Shown piece by piece: positions 1 through 8,013 of a stretch of 64,000 nt of DNA. The stretch covers positions 124,001 through 188,000 of the forward strand of contig NZ_FWWY01000001.1 of NCBI RefSeq assembly GCF_900176145.1. Direction: 5' to 3'. Every line of letters begins with the position of its first letter. The first letter of the stretch is position 1. The translations under genes and the position numbers were made by a program. Source of the DNA: Sulfobacillus thermosulfidooxidans DSM 9293. GTDB lineage: Bacteria; Bacillota; Sulfobacillia; Sulfobacillales; Sulfobacillaceae. The notes under the pieces were generated by a model. The model was not told the DNA's origin. It did no database searches and was given only the letters and a program-made list of their open reading frames with translations.

Positions 1-233
1 CACCGATTACGAGCCACAAGGGCATTATTTGACTCCAATCTTTAACAGTTTGAATTCATTATAATAATAAGCTTGCAGGGATTCATCAGGAATCTAAAAT
101 CTAAATATACCTGATTTCCCCATTTAATGGTTGGTGGTCCATGATCGAATAGTCACAAACCCGCGAGTCCGTGTATCGGACTCAGTTTGTCATGACCATG
201 ACTTGTCGTGTTCACGATGGAAATCCACAACAA

Positions 234-274
234 AAACCCTTCTTCATGCCGTTACCTCATGAGAAGGGTTTTTT
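234..274 (-). terminator. Bidirectional hairpin terminator after the cytochrome c gene
   Basis: A stem of AAAACCCTTCT paired with AGAAGGGTTTT encloses a loop of about 17 nt and ends in a T-run on both strands. It lies 17 bases beyond the stop codon of the cytochrome c gene, so it most likely ends that transcript. Confidence 0.8.
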
Positions 275-290
275 CACCTGACAATCCCTG

Positions 291-749
291 TTATTTTTTA
301 GCCAGATTCCAAATGTATGCCGAAACATTACGCGATTGTGAACTCGATAATGACCCGGGATTAGTCGCGGGCATATTATGGGCTATAAACGCCTCCAATG
401 CCGTTTCCGTGCCAAACCGCGAGACCACGGTGGGGGAAGCCGCCAACTTGGGTCCTTGACTGGTTCCCGCTCCCGCTTTTCCATGGCACGATTGGCATGT
501 GGAGGCATAAAGTTTTGCGCCTTGCGTAAGACTCACCCCTGACGCATCGTTATGGGTGGTCGTATGCCCATTTGATGGATTATTGACTTTTCGATTCACC
601 GTTTTGGTGGCGTGACGCGTATTCGATTCGGTTTTACGTGCCCCGTGATTACTTTGATGTGCCGGAGAGCTAGACTGGCTCCCGCACCCGCCAAGAAAAC
701 CCGAAAAGATTGCCGACAACACCAAAAGGGTTACAAGTGACTTTTTCAT
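291..749 (-). CDS. Cytochrome c, lipoprotein-anchored
   Basis: A 152-residue small electron carrier. A lipoprotein signal peptide ends in the lipobox FLGGC near residue 22, so the mature protein should be anchored to the outer face of the membrane. A Thr/Asn/Ser-rich linker (about 30-70) leads to a single haem domain with CQSCH near residue 85 as the covalent haem site. The later Met in HNMPAT is the probable axial ligand. The start has a strong Shine-Dalgarno (AAGGGGGAG). Partner oxidase or reductase is not in the window. Confidence 0.9.
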   Translation of the reverse strand: MKKSLVTLLVLSAIFSGFLGGCGSQSSSPAHQSNHGARKTESNTRHATKTVNRKVNNPSNGHTTTHNDASGVSLTQGAKLYASTCQSCHGKAGAGTSQGPKLAASPTVVSRFGTETALEAFIAHNMPATNPGSLSSSQSRNVSAYIWNLAKK

Positions 750-874
750 GATTCTCCCCCTTTGCTTGTATGGCTAGCGTAGCCGCCTTCCTAAAGACTT
801 ATGCACTCAAGTGACGGGTCTTGGGAGAAATAAGAATCCGGGACAGTGGATTCGAATCGGTTAACTAAATCCGT

Positions 875-880
875 TATAAT
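875..880 (+). promoter_or_regulatory. Possible -10 box (TATAAT) upstream of the gene at 1055
   Basis: A consensus TATAAT sits in the 300 bp between the divergent cytochrome c gene and the gene at 1055. No good -35 is seen at 16-18 nt spacing, so this is a weak call. Confidence 0.3.
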
Positions 881-1054
881 AGTGGCCATACGCAGCATGT
901 CAGCCATAAAACCCTTGGGCCTTTTGTCATTATCCTCGCACAAGATTCAGTTGGTAGTCACGGAGAATATGGCCGAATGATATTTGGCATCAAGAGAACA
1001 AAAATAGAGAAGAGCCATCATGGAAAGCAAGAAAGAAAGAAAGGGAGGTCTTGA

Positions 1055-1615
1055 ATGGAAGAGAAGGCAGACTTGAACTTCGGACTGGACAATGAATTAA
1101 AATCGCAAATTGATACGCAGCACGTTACGGAGGGGGCCTTATTTGGAACAGTTCCTCAAAAGGTCCTCAGTCCCGATGACACAAGGCAACTCGAGCGACT
1201 AGGATGGGTAAAACGTGATTACCGCGATCATCCCGTCATGGAACCACCCCAAGCCACACTCGATTGGGATCATTTAAGTGAACGTCATCGTGATGAAGTC
1301 CTCCACGCACTCAGTCATCGCCTTGTTGGGGGGACACCTTGGGTGGGCAATCAGCATGCGATTTTGGAAGAACTCATCGATTCGATTTGGGAGCAACGCC
1401 AGGAAGAAATTCGGGTGTTATTAAATGCGTGGGCTTTTGCAGCGGCATGGGCAGGACATCCGGATCACAACGACCGAGTGGTAGAAAGTCGACAGACCTT
1501 CTACTTTTATTCAGCATCCATGCGCGATGCCGCAGAGAAAGCTGTGGAATTAGCCGTTGCTGCTCCGGGTGATGATGACGAGTTTTGGCAATACATACAG
1601 GCTTTAGGGAACTAA
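1055..1615 (+). CDS. Hypothetical protein, 186 aa
   Basis: Not recognised. A soluble, acidic, tryptophan-rich protein with no signal peptide or membrane segment. The start follows an excellent ribosome binding site (GGGAGG, 7 nt before ATG), so the gene is very probably real. It converges with the GNAT gene four bases downstream. Confidence 0.75.
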   Translation: MEEKADLNFGLDNELKSQIDTQHVTEGALFGTVPQKVLSPDDTRQLERLGWVKRDYRDHPVMEPPQATLDWDHLSERHRDEVLHALSHRLVGGTPWVGNQHAILEELIDSIWEQRQEEIRVLLNAWAFAAAWAGHPDHNDRVVESRQTFYFYSASMRDAAEKAVELAVAAPGDDDEFWQYIQALGN

Positions 1616-1619
1616 CCCC

Positions 1620-2159
1620 CTACTGGCCTATGTATTTAGCCATAAAGATTTCTGCTACCATTTTCCCGTCAATAACGAATTGATTAGGACGCCTGCCCTC
1701 CATCACAAATCCGTGGCGCTGGTAGAAATGCAAGGCTGAAACATTGGTTTCAAAAACGGAAATAGCAATTTTGGCGATCTCGTGCTGCCGCGCCCAGTGT
1801 TCAAGGACGTTAATCAGTCCCGTACCTCGCCCCTGACCACGAAATCCCGGACGAAGAACCATCCCCATAGTGGCCACATGTCGATTTTTCATGAATGTGC
1901 CCCGGATAGCTTCAAGGGTTCCAATCACGCGGTTATCGACTAACGCCACCAAAATTAGCTGAATCGCTGGATTCCGATTTTGTAGAATGTGGCGTTGTTG
2001 TTCGAGGGTGTAGTACTCTCCTTCGTTGGCAATAAAATGCCCTTCTTGCCCGACTTCCTTAATCACAGTGATAATATCTAATGCGTCCTCTTCAGTCGCT
2101 TCTCGAATCAGATAGGGACGACTATCGCGGTCGAAAAAAGTTACGGCGTCGACGGCCAT
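1620..2159 (-). CDS. GNAT-family N-acetyltransferase
   Basis: A 179-residue single-domain acetyltransferase that should move the acetyl group of acetyl-CoA to an amine. The acetyl-CoA binding motif A is visible as GFRGQGRGTGL near residue 105. It is followed by the typical late motif with NVSALHFYQRHGF (about 137-149), as in RimI/RimJ-like enzymes. The substrate cannot be told. Start chosen at ATG after AAGGAG with a spacing of about 11 nt. Confidence 0.88.
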   Translation of the reverse strand: MAVDAVTFFDRDSRPYLIREATEEDALDIITVIKEVGQEGHFIANEGEYYTLEQQRHILQNRNPAIQLILVALVDNRVIGTLEAIRGTFMKNRHVATMGMVLRPGFRGQGRGTGLINVLEHWARQHEIAKIAISVFETNVSALHFYQRHGFVMEGRRPNQFVIDGKMVAEIFMAKYIGQ

Positions 2160-2457
2160 ATGTTGTTAATCTCCTTCTATGCTGCTGTCTGACGCTTGTT
2201 TCGCCGTGGTCCCCACAATATCCTTCTTTATACTCTTTACAATAATGAGAATGTCGATAGCGTCTTGGCCGTGACCGTCTCGGTGAACTCCCTACAAATT
2301 CTATACTCTTTATCCATGCCAAAGGAATGAAATAAGAATGGGCTGTCCTCTGATCTGCCCACCGTCCCCAGACATGAATGCCATAGGCGTCCCACTGAAT
2401 ATGACTCGCGTAAAAAGTTTTGTCATTCTTGAGCATCATCACATATTCTGTACGCAT
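2122..2457 (-). CDS. Small hypothetical protein upstream of the GNAT gene
   Basis: 111 residues. The first 55 look like a folded small protein with alternating aromatic and charged residues. The last 50 are an Arg-rich tail that overlaps the start of the GNAT gene by 38 nt. The unusual tail could mean a frameshift near 2270 or an out-of-frame extension. No clear ribosome binding site. Real coding is likely for the first half only. Confidence 0.4.
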   Translation of the reverse strand: MRTEYVMMLKNDKTFYASHIQWDAYGIHVWGRWADQRTAHSYFIPLAWIKSIEFVGSSPRRSRPRRYRHSHYCKEYKEGYCGDHGETSVRQQHRRRLTTYGRRRRNFFRPR

Positions 2458-2491
2458 ACAGACAGGATGAACGACACCACGAAAATCTATA

Positions 2492-3628
2492 CTAATTCAC
2501 CATCGCATGAGACATTACTTGTAAAAATCGTCGTAATATCTTTCCCATGGGAACAATATCCACTAAGAAACTATCATGGCCCCAGGGAGAATGTAATGTT
2601 TCAAAGCGCACATTAATCCCGGCGTCCCGGAGGATGTTGGCATGTTGCCGGATCTCGTCATAGGGATACAATTGATCACTAGTAATACCTACCATCCAGA
2701 CAGGCACATTCCGGAGTTTTGACAGATCTCCCTCGCGCAAATCAAACCGGTCCATGGCTTCAGTAATTCGAATATAAGTATTCGCATCAAACCGTCGGAC
2801 CAGCTTCTGTCCTTGGTACCGAAGATACGACGTAATTTGGAATTCATCGCGTTCGGGCGTCTGATATAATCGGCCAAATTTTGTCTCCATAGATTTGGGG
2901 CTTTGATAGGAAATCATATCCGCCATCCGTGCCAGGGCTAATCCTTGACTGGGATAGGCACCAGTCAAATAATAGTTCCCACCATTAAAATATGGATCTG
3001 ACATAATAGCCTGACGTCCCACAGTGTGAAAGGCAATCGCCCACGGTGAATGCCAAATAGGGGAACCAATAGTCAAAATACCACGAAGGGTCTCTGGATA
3101 CAGCATGGCGTAGGCATACGCCATCATCCCCCCCATGGAACCACCAATCACTAGGGGTTTGTCACGATCGCCCAAAACAGCGTCTATCAGAATCTTGGCT
3201 GCACGGGCCATATCGAATAAGGAAAGTTTAGGAAAACGCCCTCCATAAGGATGTCCATCTTCCGCAGGAGAATGCGGTCCCGTGGATCCCATGGCTCCTC
3301 CCAACACATTTAAAGAAATGACATGATATTGGTGTAAATCAATGGGCTTCCCAAATCCGACTAAATTATCCCACCAACCTGCACTATCTTGATAGGTATG
3401 ACGGGTCACATGACTGTCGCCCGTTAAGGCATGAAAAATAATGATCGGGGTACCCTTTCCGATTTGTCCCCATTCCTCATAGGCGATGAGTAATTCCGGC
3501 AACACGTCGCCACTATCTAAGCGGAAAGGATCCGATGTTCGTAAAAACTGTAGGCGCGGCCATGGGAATCCTTGACTCAATTGCCAAGGCCATATAGGAT
3601 ACGGATATTTTGTCATTTTCATAGACAC
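2492..3628 (-). CDS. metX: Homoserine O-acetyltransferase (MetX-type alpha/beta hydrolase)
   Basis: Transfers acetyl from acetyl-CoA to L-homoserine in methionine synthesis. The 378-residue length fits the family. Family marks are HALTGDSH near residue 66, the conserved SLNVLGGAMGSTGP segment near 105, and the nucleophile elbow GGSMGGM with Ser164. The Asp of SDQLYP and His of GHDSFL complete the triad. The related succinyl- and serine-transferases share this fold, so the acyl donor is inferred. Divergent from the T-box/proC unit. Confidence 0.88.
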   Translation of the reverse strand: MSMKMTKYPYPIWPWQLSQGFPWPRLQFLRTSDPFRLDSGDVLPELLIAYEEWGQIGKGTPIIIFHALTGDSHVTRHTYQDSAGWWDNLVGFGKPIDLHQYHVISLNVLGGAMGSTGPHSPAEDGHPYGGRFPKLSLFDMARAAKILIDAVLGDRDKPLVIGGSMGGMMAYAYAMLYPETLRGILTIGSPIWHSPWAIAFHTVGRQAIMSDPYFNGGNYYLTGAYPSQGLALARMADMISYQSPKSMETKFGRLYQTPERDEFQITSYLRYQGQKLVRRFDANTYIRITEAMDRFDLREGDLSKLRNVPVWMVGITSDQLYPYDEIRQHANILRDAGINVRFETLHSPWGHDSFLVDIVPMGKILRRFLQVMSHAMVN

Positions 3629-3677
3629 TATGCTAACAAATTGCCGTTAGAAACCAAAGACTTGCCCACAAAAAATC

Positions 3678-3706
3678 TTGACAAGGAATATCTCACCCTT
3701 TAGAAT
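3678..3706 (+). promoter_or_regulatory. Sigma-A type promoter of the T-box/proC transcript
   Basis: TTGACA at 3678-3683 and TAGAAT at 3701-3706 are separated by 17 nt, close to the vegetative consensus. Transcription would start near 3713, giving the leader described next. Confidence 0.75.
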
Positions 3707-3712
3707 TTGTAT

Positions 3713-3944
3713 AAAATTTCATAGTATTAGCGATGACTGAGACTAAAGATTGCCTCTTACGTCCAGCGAACGGTAGTGAGTGCAAGGCCGTCGTAAAGCA
3801 GTCTGTCCCATCTCATGAGTTCCCAACCAGACGGTTCCCTCCCGTTATCGAGGTATGAGATACACACTCGTGTAACCTCTGAGTGTGTAACTAAGGTGGT
3901 ACCGCGACTCCCGTTCGTCCTTAGGACAATGGGGTTTTTTGTTT
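3713..3944 (+). promoter_or_regulatory. T-box riboswitch upstream of proC
   Basis: A tRNA-sensing leader. The conserved T-box AAGGTGGTACCGCG is at 3893-3906. A stem III hairpin (ACACACTC/GAGTGTGT, 3861-3888) precedes it. A terminator stem (3910-3934) followed by TTTTTTGTTTT overlaps the antiterminator half. In the stem I 3' side a CCC triplet at 3807-3809 followed by A is a candidate proline specifier, fitting the downstream proC; this reading is an inference. Uncharged tRNA would favour readthrough. Confidence 0.92.
3910..3944 (+). terminator. Regulated intrinsic terminator of the T-box leader
   Basis: A stem CCCGTTCGTCCT/AGGACAATGGGG with a two-base-apart loop is followed by six T residues, a G and four T residues. 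It competes with the T-box antiterminator. Confidence 0.85.
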
Positions 3945-4025
3945 TCTAAGCATTGTGCTCGGTATGACCTATTTTTCATCAGATAACCTTCGGGAATCTT
4001 GGAGTGGAAAGGCAGGAAAAACCGG

Positions 4026-4835
4026 ATGTCCAAAAAAATTGTTGTCGTAGGACCGGGCAATATCGCACATGCTATTGTCTCGAGATGGTTACGTGTAGCA
4101 CATGCTCATATTTATGTATTAGCTCGTTCCAAGACATATCTAACCAAAGGTTGGAGTGCTGAAGAACAAAAGGTTGTGACATTTGATCCGCAAGTGATTA
4201 TTGATGCGGATTTGGTCGTCTTTGCCGTAAAACCTAAGGACATGATCGCAACCATTGCCCAATTGAAACCCTTAATTTCTAAAACCACCACCGTGTTATC
4301 GGTCGCCGCAGGCATTGCTATTGCTCAAATTCGCCAATTATTGCCGGAACAGGGTATTGTTCGTACGATGCCCAATATCTGTTCAGAAATAGGCACCTCG
4401 GTAACGGGTATTAGTTTCGATCAGGTATCCGAAGACCGTAAAGAATGGATTTTGTCCCTTTTGAATCTCCTAGGGCATGTTGTGGAAATGCCCGAACATC
4501 TGTTAAACCCCATGACGGCCTTGTATGGAAGTGGCCCAGCTTACGTCTACGTGTTCTTACAATCAATTATCCATGCTGCCGAGGATCTTGGAATCCCTGC
4601 TGATCAAGCCCGTGAACTGGCTGCTTACATGGTGCAAGGTGCTTCGCAATTGGCCTTAGTCGATAGCGATAAAAGTTTACAACAATTGGTAGAGCAAGTT
4701 GTTTCCCCAGGTGGAACAACCGAAGCCATGCTGAAAGTCCTCGATCAATCCGGATGGCAGGATATCATGCATCAAGCCCTAAAAGCGGCCGGCGAGAGAG
4801 CCACCCAATTGGGCGGCATCCCTACTCGCGCTTAG
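4026..4835 (+). CDS. proC: Pyrroline-5-carboxylate reductase
   Basis: Last step of proline synthesis, NAD(P)H-dependent reduction of pyrroline-5-carboxylate. The 269-residue protein has an N-terminal Rossmann motif GPGNIAHA, the family signature around MPNICSEIG, and the C-terminal VSPGGTTEAMLKVL helix motif that forms the active site. ATG at 4026 is preferred over the upstream TTG because the Rossmann strand follows directly. Expression is likely controlled by the T-box leader. It converges with the ROK kinase, overlapping by 4 nt. Confidence 0.93.
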   Translation: MSKKIVVVGPGNIAHAIVSRWLRVAHAHIYVLARSKTYLTKGWSAEEQKVVTFDPQVIIDADLVVFAVKPKDMIATIAQLKPLISKTTTVLSVAAGIAIAQIRQLLPEQGIVRTMPNICSEIGTSVTGISFDQVSEDRKEWILSLLNLLGHVVEMPEHLLNPMTALYGSGPAYVYVFLQSIIHAAEDLGIPADQARELAAYMVQGASQLALVDSDKSLQQLVEQVVSPGGTTEAMLKVLDQSGWQDIMHQALKAAGERATQLGGIPTRA

Positions 4836-5767
4836 ACTTGACTCGTAATGGCCGTTGCTAAGGCACCTTGCAATCCCGAATCCTTTCCAAGTTGTGCTAA
4901 ATTTATGGAAACCGCTTGAAACAGCTCTTTCATACTATAGTCCGCCGTAAATGTTTTGATGGTGTCCAACCACTGAGGTTGGTTCACCACAACCCCTCCG
5001 CCAAGGATTATGGCTTGAGGATTAAAAAGATTCACGAGATATGACAATCCTAAGCCCAGATATTTTCCAGCCTCAAAAAGAATGGATTGACATGTCTCAT
5101 CACCTTGCCGTGCTCCCTCAAATACGGCGGACGTATTGATTACCGAAAGACTTTTCAGATAGCGGCTGTGGTTGGCTTGTTCTAATGCGGCTTTTTGTAT
5201 CGCCGTTCCCGAGGCCAATGTTTCCAGGCAGCCATGACGGCCGCAGCGGCATAACGGGCCATCGGGTTTCAAAACAATATGACCGAGTTCCCCAGCGTTC
5301 CCTTGGATTCCCGCATAACGGGATCCGTTAGCGACAATACCGGCACCAATTCCCGTCGACACGGTCACGTAAACAAAATGCTGTAGCCCCTGTCCGGCTC
5401 CAAAAAGCCATTCGCCAATAGCTGCTGCGGTCGCATCATTTTCTACCGCGGTAGGACGACCTGTGCGCAGTGTTAATCCAGCTTGTAAATCCAGACCTTC
5501 CCAAGAAGGCAAATTCGCCGTTTTTAATAGCTTTCCTCCATCAAGAGGTCCAGGCGATCCAACTCCCACACAGGAAATCGATTCTAATGCAATGTGTGCT
5601 TGATGACACAAATGTTGAATTTCCTGGGCTATGGCATCTAATGCATCACTGCCTGAATGCCAATCCGCTGTCACTAACCGACTTTCAAATAAAATTTTCC
5701 CTGTCTCTGTTCCAATTCCTATCGCAATTTTGGTGCCGCCAATATCGACACCAGCAAAGTATGCCAA
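4832..5767 (-). CDS. ROK-family sugar kinase (glucokinase-like)
   Basis: 311 residues, ATP-dependent phosphorylation of a hexose, probably glucose. The phosphate-1 motif DIGGTKIAIGIG lies near residue 7. The ROK zinc motif CRCGRHGCLE is near 178, and GTGIGAGIVANG near 138. It starts at TTG, seven bases after a perfect AAGGAGG. Its position next to the pentose-phosphate operon suggests it supplies glucose-6-phosphate, but N-acetylmannosamine or fructose kinases share these motifs. Confidence 0.88.
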   Translation of the reverse strand: MAYFAGVDIGGTKIAIGIGTETGKILFESRLVTADWHSGSDALDAIAQEIQHLCHQAHIALESISCVGVGSPGPLDGGKLLKTANLPSWEGLDLQAGLTLRTGRPTAVENDATAAAIGEWLFGAGQGLQHFVYVTVSTGIGAGIVANGSRYAGIQGNAGELGHIVLKPDGPLCRCGRHGCLETLASGTAIQKAALEQANHSRYLKSLSVINTSAVFEGARQGDETCQSILFEAGKYLGLGLSYLVNLFNPQAIILGGGVVVNQPQWLDTIKTFTADYSMKELFQAVSINLAQLGKDSGLQGALATAITSQV

Positions 5768-5873
5768 CAGGAAACCTCCTTAATTAAGCCATTAAACGAC
5801 TGAAAATCTTTGAAAAACACGTTGTCTATGCTCAAAGTGTGAACTGCTTCCAAGGTCTGATTATTTCATCATC

Positions 5874-5879
5874 TATAAT
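5874..5879 (+). promoter_or_regulatory. Possible -10 box of the pentose-phosphate operon
   Basis: TATAAT lies 127 bp before tkt in the gap after the divergent ROK kinase. No convincing -35 at the right distance. Offered only as the best promoter candidate. Confidence 0.35.
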
Positions 5880-6005
5880 GGGGCAAGTTGCCAATCCCTG
5901 CAAGGACTACTAAAATGATTAAAAGATGAACAGCCTACATACCGAGCCCATTGTCTTCACAAGTTCAGGCACACATCGCAACACCACTAATAAAGGAGCG
6001 TTGTC

Positions 6006-7997
6006 ATGACCCCCACGGAGTTAGACTTATTATCCATTAACACCATTCGAACTTTAGCGATCGATGCTGTTGAAAAGGCCAAATCTGGCCATCCTGGTTT
6101 ACCTATGGGTGCTGCGCCCATGGCTTATGTTTTATGGACAAAATTTCTTAAACATAATCCCCATAATCCCAAGTGGTTAAACCGGGATCGATTTATTTTG
6201 TCGGCCGGTCACGGTTCCATGCTACTTTATGCTCTCCTTCATTTAACGGGATATGACTTATCTTTGGACGAGCTGAAGCATTTTCGCCAATTAGGCTCAA
6301 AAACACCTGGCCACCCTGAATATGGTCACACGCCTGGGGTTGAAACCACTACCGGACCGTTGGGGCAAGGATTTGCCACAGGTGTCGGAATGGCGATGGC
6401 CGAACGGTATTTGGCAGCCCGTTATAATCGCCCAGACTTTCCGATAATAGACCACTATACCTATGCCATTGTATCCGACGGCGATTTAATGGAAGGCATC
6501 AGTTCCGAAGCAGGATCTCTTGCTGGCCATTTAAAACTGAACAAATTAATATATTTGTACGATGATAACCATATTTCTATTGAGGGCAATACAGATATTG
6601 CTTTCTCTGAGAATGTGTTAGAACGCTTCGATGCCTACGGCTGGTACACGGACCGTGTAGAAGACGGTACCGACGTTAATGCTATCGAACAAGCCATTAA
6701 GCGAGCCCAACAACAAGATCGTCCTTCTTTGATTGCTGTACGAACCCACATTGGTTACGGCAGTCCCCACAAGCAAGACAAAGCTTCAGCTCATGGATCA
6801 CCTCTGGGCGAAGAGGAAGTTAAACTGACTAAGGAAGCCTATGGTTGGCCTGAAGACAAGACGTTTTACATTCCTGATGAAGCCTTAAAACACTTCCGTG
6901 AAGCCGTGCCCAAGGGTCAACAAGAAGAGGCCCAGTGGAATCAACTATTTTCCGCCTATCAAGAACGTTTTCCAGAATTAGCTCGCGAATTAACGCAAGC
7001 ATTTGATCATATTCTTCCCGAAAATATTTTTGAAGATTTGCCCTCTTTCAATCCGGGTGAAATGATTGAAACTCGCGCCGCGTCTGGAAAAGTTATTAAT
7101 GCTATTGCTCCTCATTTCCCGAACTTAATCGGAGGATCGGCGGACCTGGGTCCCTCGAATAACACCACGATAAAAGATGGTGGCGATTTCTCGGCGGAAA
7201 ATCCCAGCGGCCGTAATTTACACTTCGGTGTGCGCGAACATGCGATGGGCGCCGCATTAAATGGTATGTCACTGCATGGCGGCTTACGCGTGTACGGAGG
7301 AACCTTCTTAATCTTCAGCGATTACATGAAGCCGGCTATACGGTTGTCCAGTCTTATGCATCAACCGGTCATTTATATCTTGACCCATGATTCTATCGGA
7401 TTAGGCGAAGACGGTCCTACCCATCAGCCTATCGAACAATTAGCTGCATTACGGGCCATGCCCAATATTCTGGTTATTCGTCCGGCGGATGCCAATGAGA
7501 CCAAAGAAGCCTGGAAAGTCGCATTAACCACGACGGATAAACCCATCGCCTTGGCCCTCACACGCCAAAAAGTTCCCACATTACCTGCAGACAAAACCGC
7601 CTCATTACGACAAGGTGGATATATCTTGGCCGAAAACTCGCCCCATCCCGAACTTATTCTTATGGCAACAGGTTCCGAAGTGGGTATTGCCTATGCCGCC
7701 TATGAAAAACTTGCTCAAGAAGGTATCTTAGTCCGCGTCGTCAGCCTGCCTTCATGGGAATTATTTGCTGCCCAGCCCAAAGATTACCAGGACCATGTTT
7801 TACCGCCTCATGTGACCAAACGCATTGCGATAGAAGCCGCATCAGCCTTTGGCTGGGAACGTTTTGTGGGTGCAGAGGGCAAAATTATTGCCATGACAAC
7901 TTTCGGAGCATCCGGCAAAATTGAAGACCTTATGGAGCACTTCGGCTTTACAACACAACACATTATCGACGAAGCGCATCAATTACTGCACCGTTAA
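6006..7997 (+). CDS. tkt: Transketolase
   Basis: 663 residues, thiamine-diphosphate enzyme that moves two-carbon units between sugar phosphates. The N-terminal signature [12 protein letters not shown] is near residue 30. The ThDP/Mg motif begins at GDGDLMEG (about 158) and includes a downstream NHISIEG. The central glutamate region [10 protein letters not shown] is near 413. Start follows AAAGGAG. It is first in a run tkt, tal-pgi, gnd, zwf, opcA, pgl with gaps of 0-65 nt. Confidence 0.96.
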   Translation: MTPTELDLLSINTIRTLAIDAVEKAKSGHPGLPMGAAPMAYVLWTKFLKHNPHNPKWLNRDRFILSAGHGSMLLYALLHLTGYDLSLDELKHFRQLGSKTPGHPEYGHTPGVETTTGPLGQGFATGVGMAMAERYLAARYNRPDFPIIDHYTYAIVSDGDLMEGISSEAGSLAGHLKLNKLIYLYDDNHISIEGNTDIAFSENVLERFDAYGWYTDRVEDGTDVNAIEQAIKRAQQQDRPSLIAVRTHIGYGSPHKQDKASAHGSPLGEEEVKLTKEAYGWPEDKTFYIPDEALKHFREAVPKGQQEEAQWNQLFSAYQERFPELARELTQAFDHILPENIFEDLPSFNPGEMIETRAASGKVINAIAPHFPNLIGGSADLGPSNNTTIKDGGDFSAENPSGRNLHFGVREHAMGAALNGMSLHGGLRVYGGTFLIFSDYMKPAIRLSSLMHQPVIYILTHDSIGLGEDGPTHQPIEQLAALRAMPNILVIRPADANETKEAWKVALTTTDKPIALALTRQKVPTLPADKTASLRQGGYILAENSPHPELILMATGSEVGIAYAAYEKLAQEGILVRVVSLPSWELFAAQPKDYQDHVLPPHVTKRIAIEAASAFGWERFVGAEGKIIAMTTFGASGKIEDLMEHFGFTTQHIIDEAHQLLHR

Positions 7998-8013
7998 ACT
8001 AAGGGGGATGGTT

